Of a stretch of 7,507 bases of DNA, positions 1 to 6,089 are shown one piece after another (the stretch's first letter is position 1; every line of letters begins with the position of its first letter). A model generated the notes under the pieces. The model ran no database searches and was not told the origin of the DNA. It saw only the letters and a list, made by a program, of their open reading frames with translations. Location of the stretch: contig JAGLDI010000087.1 of assembly GCA_023145655.1 (NCBI GenBank), forward strand, positions 1 through 7,507, read 5' to 3'. A program made the translations under genes and the position numbers. The DNA is from Desulfuromusa sp. (lineage in GTDB: Bacteria; Desulfobacterota; Desulfuromonadia; Desulfuromonadales; Geopsychrobacteraceae).

Positions 1-2636
1 GTATTCCCCGTTTCAACCAGTCGATTCAAGACCTCAAGCAACTTGTGGATATCGGCAAAATGTAATCCGGTGGTTGGTTCGTCAAGAATATAGATGGTTT
101 TCCCGGTGGCCCGTTTACTCAGTTCGCGGGAAAGTTTGACCCGTTGCGCTTCACCGCCGGAGAGAGTTGTGGCGCTCTGCCCCAGTTTGATATAGCCGAG
201 GCCGACATCACGGACGGTCTGTAGTTTATTGCTGATTCTGGGGATATTTTCGAGAAAACGGCTCGCCTGATTGACCGTCATATTAAGGACATCAGCAATA
301 CTTTTCCCTTTATATTTCACTTCCAGAGTTTCACGATTGTAGCGGGCCCCTTTGCAGACCTCACATTGAACATAGACATCGGGGAGAAAGTGCATTTCAA
401 TCTTGATGATCCCATCGCCACTGCAGGCTTCACAACGGCCCCCCTTGACATTAAAGGAGAAGCGGCCCGCTTTATAACCACGGATTTTTGCTTCGGGGAG
501 CTGGGCAAACAGATCCCGGATATCGGTAAAAACTCCAGTGTAAGTCGCCGGGTTAGAACGCGGGGTGCGGCCAATCGGCGACTGATCGATATCAATCACC
601 TTGTCTAGCAACTCCAACCCACGGATCTCCTTTACTGCTCCCGATTTTTCTCTGGCACGATGAAGTTTTTGCGCTAACGCCTTGTAGAGAGTCTCAATGA
701 TCAGAGAGGATTTCCCCGACCCGGAGACTCCGGTGATACAGGTGAAGATACCAAGGGGAATCTTCACCTGCACATTTTTCAGGTTATTGGCCTGGGCACC
801 GATAATTTCCAGCCAGCGTTGGGTTAAGCGGCGTTGCTCTGGAACCGGAATACTTCGTTTTCCCGACAGATAATCGCCGGTCAGCGAAGCGCCGTTTTCC
901 AGAATTTCCTTTGGCGTTCCTTGAGCAACAACTTCTCCACCGTGAATGCCCGCTGCAGGGCCCATATCAATGACATGGTCCGCTTCCAGAATGGTCTCTT
1001 CATCATGTTCAACCACCAGCACACTGTTTCCCAGATCACGGAGCCGTTTCAAGGTGATCAGAAGGCGCTGGTTGTCACGTTGGTGGAGCCCGATCGAGGG
1101 TTCATCGAGAATATAGAGAACCCCGGTCAGAGAAGAACCAATTTGCGTCGCCAGGCGGATCCGTTGACCCTCTCCCCCACTCAGCGTTCCGGAACTGCGC
1201 CCCAGGGTTAAGTAATCCAGACCAACGTGCGACAGAAAGGAGAGGCGCTCCCGAATCTCTTTAAGAACCCTTCGAGCAATTTCCATATCTTTGTCAGATA
1301 GCACCAGCTTCTGAAAGAAATCCTCGGCATCTCCAATCGAGAGACCCGTCACCTGATGAATATTCTTCCCCCCCACAGTAATATGCAGGGCTTCCGGGCG
1401 TAACCTTCCCCCTTCACAGGTCGGACAGGGGAGAATGCTCATAAAGCGTTCCAGGTTCTCCCTGACCGAATCAGAATCGGTTTCGTGGTAGCGGCGTTGC
1501 AGATTGGGAATCACCCCCTCGAAGGGTTTTTCATAATAGTGGCGTCGCTCTCCCTGATCGTAAAAAAACTGCACCGGTTCCTCGCCGGAGCCATAGAGGA
1601 TGATTTTCTGCAGTTGCTCCGGAAGCTTGGAAAAGGGGCTGCGAATATCAAACTGATAGTGGATTGCCAGGGCTTCCAACAATGCTTGATAATAGTACCC
1701 AGTCCGGCTATCCCAAGGGACAATGGCTCCATCTCGCAGGGAAAATTCTGGATTGGGGATCACCTGCTCGTGATCAAAATACATTTTTGTCCCGAGACCG
1801 CTGCAGTCGGGACAGGCGCCGTGGGGATTGTTAAAGGAAAACATCCGCGGCGAAACTTCGGGATAGGAGAGACCACAAGCGATACAGGCATGATTGGCCG
1901 AGAACAGTTTACTCTCCCCTTGCGGGATTTCAATCCGAACCATCCCGTCGGCTAACCGTAATGCAGTTTCGATGGAATCGGCAAGGCGCGATTCAATATC
2001 CGGTTTCATCACCAGCCGGTCAATAACAACTTCCAGGGTATGTTTTTTCTGTTTATCCAGCTCAATCTTATCCCCCAGTTCAAACATTTCCCCGTCAACT
2101 CGAATCCGGACAAAGCCGTCGGCCTGCAACTGCAACAACTCTTTTCGATACTCCCCCTTACGACTCCGAACGATGGGAGCCATCACCATCAAGCGGGTCT
2201 TTTCCGGAAACTGCAGCACTTGGTCAACCATCTGTTCGACTGTCTGGGAACGGATCGGACTACCGCAACGGTGGCAAAGAATCTGTCCAACCCGGGCATA
2301 GAGGAGGCGGAGATAATCGTATATTTCGGTCACTGTCCCCACTGTTGAACGGGGGTTTTTAGAGGTAGTTTTTTGTTCAATTGAGATGGCCGGAGAGAGG
2401 CCGTCAATCTGATCAACATCAGGTTTTTCCATCTGTTCCAGAAATTGCCGGGCATAGGCAGAGAGGCTTTCTACATAACGGCGTTGCCCTTCGGCATAGA
2501 TGGTATCAAACGCCAGGGTACTTTTACCCGAACCGGAAACTCCCGTGATCACCACCAGTTGATCACGGGGAATATCGATATCAATATTTTTCAGGTTATG
2601 TTCCCGCGCACCGCGAATTTTAATTTTATCAATCAT
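1..2636 (-). CDS. uvrA: UvrA, excinuclease ABC subunit A (3' end beyond window)
   Basis: UvrA is the DNA-damage-sensing ATPase of nucleotide excision repair; as a dimer it finds lesions and loads UvrB, in the cytoplasm. 878 codons are visible in one open frame. In order: first Walker [10 protein letters not shown] (residues 32-40); the UvrB-binding/insertion region with a four-cysteine zinc site (C251, C254, C275, C278); a [13 protein letters not shown] segment near 404; first ABC signature LSGGEGQ (485-491) and Walker B ILDEP (509-513); second Walker [10 protein letters not shown] (636-644); second zinc finger (C735, C738, C758, C761); second signature LSGGEAQ (825-831) and Walker [11 protein letters not shown] ending near 859. 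The frame breaks off just before the expected H-loop, so about 60 residues of a roughly 940-residue protein are missing. The start ATG at 2636 gives [15 protein letters not shown], matching the family N-terminus; an in-frame ATG at 2642 (ATG ACT ATG) is equally possible, and neither has a clear Shine-Dalgarno. It lies 331 bp downstream of pdxA, so it may be separately transcribed. Confidence 0.97.
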   Translation of the reverse strand, partial: MIDKIKIRGAREHNLKNIDIDIPRDQLVVITGVSGSGKSTLAFDTIYAEGQRRYVESLSAYARQFLEQMEKPDVDQIDGLSPAISIEQKTTSKNPRSTVGTVTEIYDYLRLLYARVGQILCHRCGSPIRSQTVEQMVDQVLQFPEKTRLMVMAPIVRSRKGEYRKELLQLQADGFVRIRVDGEMFELGDKIELDKQKKHTLEVVIDRLVMKPDIESRLADSIETALRLADGMVRIEIPQGESKLFSANHACIACGLSYPEVSPRMFSFNNPHGACPDCSGLGTKMYFDHEQVIPNPEFSLRDGAIVPWDSRTGYYYQALLEALAIHYQFDIRSPFSKLPEQLQKIILYGSGEEPVQFFYDQGERRHYYEKPFEGVIPNLQRRYHETDSDSVRENLERFMSILPCPTCEGGRLRPEALHITVGGKNIHQVTGLSIGDAEDFFQKLVLSDKDMEIARRVLKEIRERLSFLSHVGLDYLTLGRSSGTLSGGEGQRIRLATQIGSSLTGVLYILDEPSIGLHQRDNQRLLITLKRLRDLGNSVLVVEHDEETILEADHVIDMGPAAGIHGGEVVAQGTPKEILENGASLTGDYLSGKRSIPVPEQRRLTQRWLEIIGAQANNLKNVQVKIPLGIFTCITGVSGSGKSSLIIETLYKALAQKLHRAREKSGAVKEIRGLELLDKVIDIDQSPIGRTPRSNPATYTGVFTDIRDLFAQLPEAKIRGYKAGRFSFNVKGGRCEACSGDGIIKIEMHFLPDVYVQCEVCKGARYNRETLEVKYKGKSIADVLNMTVNQASRFLENIPRISNKLQTVRDVGLGYIKLGQSATTLSGGEAQRVKLSRELSKRATGKTIYILDEPTTGLHFADIHKLLEVLNRLVETGN

Positions 2637-2672
2637 AGTCATTTCTATTTTTTGTAAAAGTTCAAAATCATA

Positions 2673-2794
2673 TTTAACAGAGAGAAGCAAGAGAAGGAGA
2701 GGGCGCAGAGAAAAATAGAGCAAAATCTGTTTTTGGAGTCAAAAAAACCTGAAAGATTTTGATTTTCTCTGCGACTCTCCGTCTCAGCGTTAAA
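2673..2794. repeat. Long imperfect inverted repeat, element A (GCAGAGA-type)
   Basis: The outer ends are TTTAAC (2673-2678) and GTTAAA (2789-2794), perfect complements. Inside, GGAGAG (2696-2701) pairs with CTCTCC (2775-2780), CGCAGAGAAAA (2704-2714) pairs perfectly with 2763-2773, and CAAAATCT (2721-2728) pairs perfectly with AGATTTTG (2754-2761). The left arm carries about ten extra bases. The arms are built from a roughly 8-base purine-rich unit of the type GNNGAGAN (for example GCTGAGAC, GGAGAGTC, GCAGAGAA on the minus strand). The loop is A/T rich, about 2729-2753. Similar GCAGAGA-rich palindromes occur, as I recall, in intergenic regions of many environmental proteobacterial genomes. 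Its family and copy number cannot be judged from this window. Confidence 0.8.
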
Positions 2795-2833
2795 GCTTTT
2801 GATTTTCGGTTCTACCCCTCGACCAAAGGCCAT

Positions 2834-2944
2834 TTAGCCACTAAGGCTCCAAGGATACCAAGGAGTGCTTTTTCTTCAGTTTCAAAACCAAAAAACTGAT
2901 TTTGCTTTGGTTTTCCTTGGTGCTCTTGGCGTCTTGGTGGCTAA
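2834..2944. repeat. Long imperfect inverted repeat, element B (ACCAAGG-type)
   Basis: The left arm 2834-2864 and right arm 2914-2944 begin and end with TTAGCCAC / GTGGCTAA, an exact 8-bp terminal inverted repeat. Over the 31-bp arms I count 25 Watson-Crick pairs, and four of the six mismatches become G-U pairs in RNA of the plus sense. The inner ends ACCAAGGA / TCCTTGGT also pair exactly. A small inner stem CAGTTT (2877-2882) / AAACTG (2893-2898) lies in the A/T-rich centre. Each arm contains three copies of a CCAAG-type unit spaced 8-9 bases apart. It is 39 bp from element A and shares no sequence with it, so the two look like independent insertions or a composite. Confidence 0.82.
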
Positions 2945-2967
2945 TCTGTTTTTCGGTTATAGATCCG

Positions 2968-3972
2968 TTATTTTTTTATAGTGCCACTTGTCATCTGTTC
3001 TGCCATTTTCAGTGCAGCAATCAAACTGGCAGTATTGGCTTTCCCGGTTCCAGCCAGATCATAAGCAGTACCGTGATCAACGCTGGTTCTGACAATCGGT
3101 AACCCCAGAGTGACATTGACGGCATCATCAAAATGGAGCAGTTTAAGGGGGATCAACCCTTGATCGTGATACATACAAATCACTGCGTCATACTCCCCTT
3201 TTGCCGCAAAATGGAACAGGGTATCGGCACTGTGCGGACCGCTAACGACAATTCCCTCGGTCTGCGCCGCTTTGATCGCCGGGGTGATAATCTGCTCTTC
3301 TTCATCACCAAACAGCCCGTTTTCACTGGCATGTGGGTTGAGGGCAAGGACTGCCAGGCGGGGCTGTAGAATTCCAAACTGTTGCCGAAATGCTTTTGCG
3401 GTGATACGAATTGTCTGTAAAATCTCCTCACGATTTAATCTGGCAGGAACATCCCGGTAGGCCAGATGGGTGGTCACCAAGCAGACTTTTAGCCGTTCTC
3501 CTGCCAGCATCATCACCACTTTTTCAATTTCACACCGGGTTGCCAGTAGTTCCGTATGCCCGGGGAAAAGATATCCTGCTGCATTGATCGCTGCCTTATT
3601 GATCGGGCAGGTCACTATCCCTGCGGCAGTTCCGGCAAGACAGTTGGAAATGGCATATTCCACATAGGCGACCATGGCTGTGCCGCAGGCATGATCCGGG
3701 TTTCCATAGTGAACGGATTCTATATCCAGCTCAGAGCAGGAATGGACCAGCAGCTTTTTGTCATCAAAGTGGAGTGAGTAAAGGGTCTCCTCCAGTTGTT
3801 CGGGGTTTCCTTTATAACCAAAAATTTCCCCGGCACGGTTGAGAACGGCAACATCCCCAACAATCTGGACGGGGTGTTGGACCTGCTCAAAGGACTGCTC
3901 CAGCAGGGATTTAACGATCAATTCAGGACCGATCCCGGTGGGATCACCCATGGTTAGAAGGAGTGGCTGCAT
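2968..3972 (-). CDS. pdxA: PdxA, 4-hydroxythreonine-4-phosphate dehydrogenase
   Basis: PdxA oxidises 4-phosphooxy-L-threonine with NAD; the product decarboxylates to 3-amino-2-oxopropyl phosphate, which PdxJ condenses with deoxyxylulose phosphate in the DXP-dependent vitamin B6 pathway. It is a cytoplasmic, metal-dependent dimer. From ATG 3972 the protein is 334 residues, against 329 in E. coli. Family landmarks are all present: TMGDPTGIGPE (residues 7-17), PGHTE with H139, the metal histidines H169 (TTHLAYRD), H214 (LNPHA) and H269 (MYHDQG), each three residues beyond E. coli H166/H211/H266, then LGLPIVRTSVDHGTA (290-303). The frame stays open upstream to a TTG at 3993 (seven extra residues), but ATG 3972 fits the family N-terminus. 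No close Shine-Dalgarno is seen; GGTGAG lies about 13 nt upstream inside a small palindrome. It follows surA after 61 bp, the same neighbour order as in E. coli. Confidence 0.96.
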   Translation of the reverse strand: MQPLLLTMGDPTGIGPELIVKSLLEQSFEQVQHPVQIVGDVAVLNRAGEIFGYKGNPEQLEETLYSLHFDDKKLLVHSCSELDIESVHYGNPDHACGTAMVAYVEYAISNCLAGTAAGIVTCPINKAAINAAGYLFPGHTELLATRCEIEKVVMMLAGERLKVCLVTTHLAYRDVPARLNREEILQTIRITAKAFRQQFGILQPRLAVLALNPHASENGLFGDEEEQIITPAIKAAQTEGIVVSGPHSADTLFHFAAKGEYDAVICMYHDQGLIPLKLLHFDDAVNVTLGLPIVRTSVDHGTAYDLAGTGKANTASLIAALKMAEQMTSGTIKK

Positions 3973-4006
3973 TTTAAGTGGTGATCTCACCAAAAAAGGG
4001 ATAAAA

Positions 4007-4024
4007 ATTCTGCGTGATCAGAAT
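4007..4024 (-). terminator. Weak hairpin with T-run between surA and pdxA
   Basis: On the minus strand ATTCTG (4024-4019), a six-base loop ATCACG and CAGAAT (4012-4007) form a perfect 6-bp stem, followed at once by TTTT. It starts 10 bases past the surA stop and ends 34 bases before the pdxA ATG. The stem is A/T rich, so it would be weak: perhaps a partial terminator or an RNA-stabilising end that lowers pdxA relative to surA, or chance. Confidence 0.3.
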
Positions 4025-4033
4025 AGCGAAAAT

Positions 4034-4978
4034 TCAAATACGTATTTCAATACGGGCATTTTCGTGAAGTTCTTTTTTCCATTCTTTAAGACGGAGGTCG
4101 CCTTTCTCCCGTTTCAGTTTTTTTCTGATTTGATCTTTGACCTGTTCGAACAGAGCATCACTATCGGAATCTCTGCTGGTCACCTGAAACATATAGAGCT
4201 TTCCATCCAACTCAAGAGGCTCACAGACATCTCCTGCTTTTAACCCGACAAGGGCCTCCTGTAGCGGTTGCGACAGGTCCTCCTCGACCAGTTCCCCCAT
4301 CTCCCCACCAGAGGCTAAGTCCCCCTGATCTGCCAGAACTTCATTGAAGTCTTTCCCGCTGATCAGTTGTTGTCGACATGCCTCTAACTGTTTACGACGT
4401 TTAGCTGCTTTCTTTTCATCTCCATCCGGGAGGTCATAAATGAGTTGATTGAGGTGGAGTTTTGCTCCACCGGCATACTCGGTAATATTTTGGTCAAAAT
4501 AGTCACGAACCTCCTTGCTGGTCACCAGCACCTTGTAGTTAACCTCACGATTTAACAATTTATAGTGGAGGATCTCGTTCTTAACTTTTTCTCGATATTG
4601 CGGCATTGTCACTCCCTGTGAATTCAATGCTTGTTTAAGTGTCTCATCGGTCAGCCCGTTCTTGAGCACTACGTCAGCAATAGCACTATTCAACTCCTCG
4701 TCAGAGACCCGCAAACCCAATTTCTTGACCTGCTGCTCCATGAGTTTCTCATCAATCAGTTTATCAAGAATCTGAACTTTCACCTGACCAAACTGGGTAA
4801 TATCAAGTTGGTTTTTATTGGTATTACTGGTCAGATCGTTCATGACCGCCTGATCGAGTTGATAGGTGGTAATAATGTCGTCATTGACAACAGCAGCAAC
4901 TTTACTGAGGGTTTTTGCCGTCACTGGAGTGGCAACAAGCAGGAGAGAGAAGAAAAACAGAAACAGAGGACGTTGCAT
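4034..4978 (-). CDS. surA: SurA-like periplasmic chaperone with one degenerate parvulin domain
   Basis: 314 residues, exported. A Sec signal peptide (residues 1-21: hydrophobic FLFFFSLLLVA, then TPVTA before K22) is followed by a SurA N-terminal chaperone domain (about 25-150; TLSKVAAVVNDDIITTYQLD is the typical opening), a single parvulin domain (about 173-270) and a charged C-terminal helix (about 272-305) that in SurA packs on the N-terminal domain. E. coli SurA is 428 residues with two parvulin domains, so this is a one-domain form. The parvulin domain looks inactive: the first catalytic His is replaced by Gln (LNQLIY, Q178), and no His is seen where GYH or GFH is expected near 260-264. 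The expected role is to hold unfolded outer-membrane proteins in the periplasm. Start ATG 4978 has AAGGA nine bases upstream. The upstream neighbour is another parvulin protein and downstream is pdxA. Family placement is firm; exact SurA orthology is inferred from domain order and the pdxA linkage. Confidence 0.88.
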   Translation of the reverse strand: MQRPLFLFFFSLLLVATPVTAKTLSKVAAVVNDDIITTYQLDQAVMNDLTSNTNKNQLDITQFGQVKVQILDKLIDEKLMEQQVKKLGLRVSDEELNSAIADVVLKNGLTDETLKQALNSQGVTMPQYREKVKNEILHYKLLNREVNYKVLVTSKEVRDYFDQNITEYAGGAKLHLNQLIYDLPDGDEKKAAKRRKQLEACRQQLISGKDFNEVLADQGDLASGGEMGELVEEDLSQPLQEALVGLKAGDVCEPLELDGKLYMFQVTSRDSDSDALFEQVKDQIRKKLKREKGDLRLKEWKKELHENARIEIRI

Positions 4979-4987
4979 AAAAATGAA

Positions 4988-4992
4988 TCCTT
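4988..4992 (-). promoter_or_regulatory. Ribosome binding site of the surA-like gene
   Basis: AAGGA on the minus strand, nine bases before ATG 4978. It is the clearest Shine-Dalgarno in the window and fixes this start, which also gives a clean signal peptide. Confidence 0.7.
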
Positions 4993-5006
4993 ATCGTGTT
5001 AAAAAG

Positions 5007-5020
5007 ATTGACTTGTCAAT
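5007..5020. repeat. 14-bp palindrome upstream of surA
   Basis: ATTGAC-TT-GTCAAT: perfect 6-bp arms around a two-base centre, 29 bp before the surA ATG in the 86-bp gap after the parvulin lipoprotein gene. The minus strand contains a consensus -35 hexamer TTGACA (5019-5014), but the only near -10 (GATAAG, 18 bp on) would start transcription inside the ribosome binding region. It reads better as an operator-like or chance palindrome than as a promoter. Confidence 0.4.
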
Positions 5021-5064
5021 ATCTATAAAAATAATAAAACCGTTACACCCTGACGAAACAATCC

Positions 5065-5994
5065 TCATGGTTCAGATTTTTCTTGCAGGAGATCCCGGTT
5101 GATATGGATCGTTGTGGTTTTCTTCAAATCTTCCAACCATTGATGAAATGCGGTCTCTTCTTTCTGCTGATAAAGTTTCCCTGCTATTTCATCTTTAACT
5201 GCTGCATAGGAACGGAGACCTGCTTTCCGCCTACGTTCAACCAGGAAAAGATGAAAGCCATACGGGCTCTCAATCGGAGCACTGACCTGTTTAACCGGAA
5301 GCTTAAACAACACCGCATCGAATTCTGCGGGAAGTTGACCGGCAGAAAAATAACCTAAAGCCCCGCCACTTTCCCGATCAGGAGACTCTGAATATTGAGT
5401 TGCCAGAGTGACAAAATTACCCCCATCTTTAAGCAGTTCCAGAACTTTATTGGCCTCATCACGAGAATTGAAGAGCATCTGCCGGGCACTTATTTCAACC
5501 GGCCGCCGAAACTCTTCACGGTGGTTTTTATAGTATTCCTTAATTTCCTGGTCACTGACCTCGACCTGTGAAGACAGGGCGGCAGCACTCACCTTGGCAG
5601 TTAACAGGTGCAGCTTTAATGCGGTAATCCAGTGTTCCCGGGTCTTTCCGGTCTGTTCCAGAACCTTGGTAAATTCCTCTTCACTGTAGCCACCACGGAC
5701 TTTTTCCAGCGCTGCATCAAGTTCATCCGGGGTCAACTGAACATTTAGCCGGTTTGCTTCTCCAAGGATTAATTCACGGTCAATCAGTTGTTTAAGCAGT
5801 TGCTCTTTCAGTTGGAGTTGCTCCTGATTGCTCAGAGCAGAAATATCCGGGTAAGTTTCCCGCAACTCGTGGTCAAACTGCTGTAATGTCAGCTGCCGTT
5901 GTCCAACTTCCAGCAGCGGTGGTTGCGGTTGCTGTTCCTGTTGTTGACAGGATAACAGCCCCAACAGAAATAACAGCGAAACTGCTCTGGTCAA
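5065..5994 (-). CDS. Parvulin-type (PpiC/PrsA-like) peptidyl-prolyl isomerase lipoprotein
   Basis: 309 residues. A short lipoprotein signal ends in the lipobox LLSC with C16 as the lipidated residue, followed by Q at +2 and a Q/P-rich tether (residues 17-26), suggesting a periplasm-facing anchor, probably in the outer membrane. A SurA/PrsA-like N-terminal helical region (about 28-160) precedes one parvulin domain (about 165-256) with SESPDRESGGALGYFSAGQ (202-220), FDAVLF and YGFHLF (H248). The usual first catalytic His of parvulins is Gln here (SARQMLF, Q172), so isomerase activity is doubtful although the rest of the fold looks intact. The C-terminal helix is charged. The expected role is folding of exported or outer-membrane proteins alongside the SurA-like neighbour. 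The start is uncertain: the codon is TTG with no Shine-Dalgarno close by; a ten-codon ORF ends across it, and an in-frame ATT at 6009 has AGGA seven bases upstream. TTG gives the most typical signal peptide. Confidence 0.9.
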   Translation of the reverse strand: MTRAVSLLFLLGLLSCQQQEQQPQPPLLEVGQRQLTLQQFDHELRETYPDISALSNQEQLQLKEQLLKQLIDRELILGEANRLNVQLTPDELDAALEKVRGGYSEEEFTKVLEQTGKTREHWITALKLHLLTAKVSAAALSSQVEVSDQEIKEYYKNHREEFRRPVEISARQMLFNSRDEANKVLELLKDGGNFVTLATQYSESPDRESGGALGYFSAGQLPAEFDAVLFKLPVKQVSAPIESPYGFHLFLVERRRKAGLRSYAAVKDEIAGKLYQQKEETAFHQWLEDLKKTTTIHINRDLLQEKSEP

Positions 5995-6023
5995 GACAAC
6001 TGAAAAAATACCGAAGTCCTCAT
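5991..6023 (-). other. Ten-codon upstream ORF overlapping the parvulin start (TTGA)
   Basis: ATG at 6023 opens a ten-residue frame (MRTSVFFQLS) whose TGA (5993-5991) overlaps the downstream TTG start (5994-5992). The frame contains a T6 run (GTA TTT TTT CAG). A minus-one shift, or one extra T in the RNA or DNA, would join it in frame to the lipoprotein gene. It could be a translational coupler, a slippage site, a sequencing length error in the T-run, or chance. No strong Shine-Dalgarno precedes it. Confidence 0.3.
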
Positions 6024-6031
6024 AGGTTTTA

Positions 6032-6065
6032 TCTGTCCAACCAATCTCTGCCGGACAGACTTTTT
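6032..6065 (+). terminator. Hairpin with T-run reading antisense to the operon
   Basis: TCTGTCC (6032-6038) and GGACAGA (6053-6059) are perfect 7-bp arms around a 14-base loop, followed on the plus strand by CTTTTT. It lies in the gap between mfd and the parvulin gene. On the minus strand the stem is not followed by a T-run, so it would not stop operon transcription. It might stop antisense transcripts entering mfd, or act as a folded leader ahead of the parvulin gene. Confidence 0.25.
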
Positions 6066-6089
6066 ATAAGACTGTTGAAAATACCATGG

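Larger units (their letters stand above)
2637..2967. other. Intergenic region between pdxA and uvrA, filled by two palindromic elements
   Basis: This is the only gap over 300 bp. Almost all of it is taken up by two separate imperfect inverted repeats, listed individually. No tRNA, no convincing small gene and no strong terminator is visible. Just upstream of uvrA the minus strand reads TATGAT (complement of 2667-2672), close to a sigma-70 -10 box, but no good -35 lies 16-18 bp upstream. A uvrA promoter here is therefore expected from the spacing but not shown by the sequence. Confidence 0.8.

Noticed and set aside
834..1211. Plus-strand 125-codon ORF, and other plus-strand ORFs opposite uvrA (for example 1485-1955 and 1894-2301)
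   Set aside because: They lie wholly opposite conserved UvrA motifs and have low-complexity, non-family residues; they are shadows of uvrA.
2808..2824. GGTT...GACC sequence between the two elements as a LexA box for uvrA
   Set aside because: Compared with the Geobacter-type LexA pattern as I remember it (GGTT-N2-C-N4-G-N3-ACC), the spacing is one base short and the inner C and G are missing. No CTGT-N8-ACAG site was seen either.
2645..2833. Minus-strand 62-codon ORF across element A
   Set aside because: Its residues (for example FNAETESRRENQN) are just the translated inverted repeat; there is no ribosome site and no domain. Such ORFs are typical artefacts of these palindromes.
2902..3102. 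Plus-strand 66-codon ORF starting in element B
   Set aside because: It is the translated right arm of the repeat running into the antisense of pdxA; no independent coding evidence.
4990..5019. Promoter for surA from TTGACA (minus strand, 5019-5014) and GATAAG
   Set aside because: The -35 is perfect, but the spacer is 18 bp and the start point would fall about five bases before the ATG, removing the AAGGA ribosome site.
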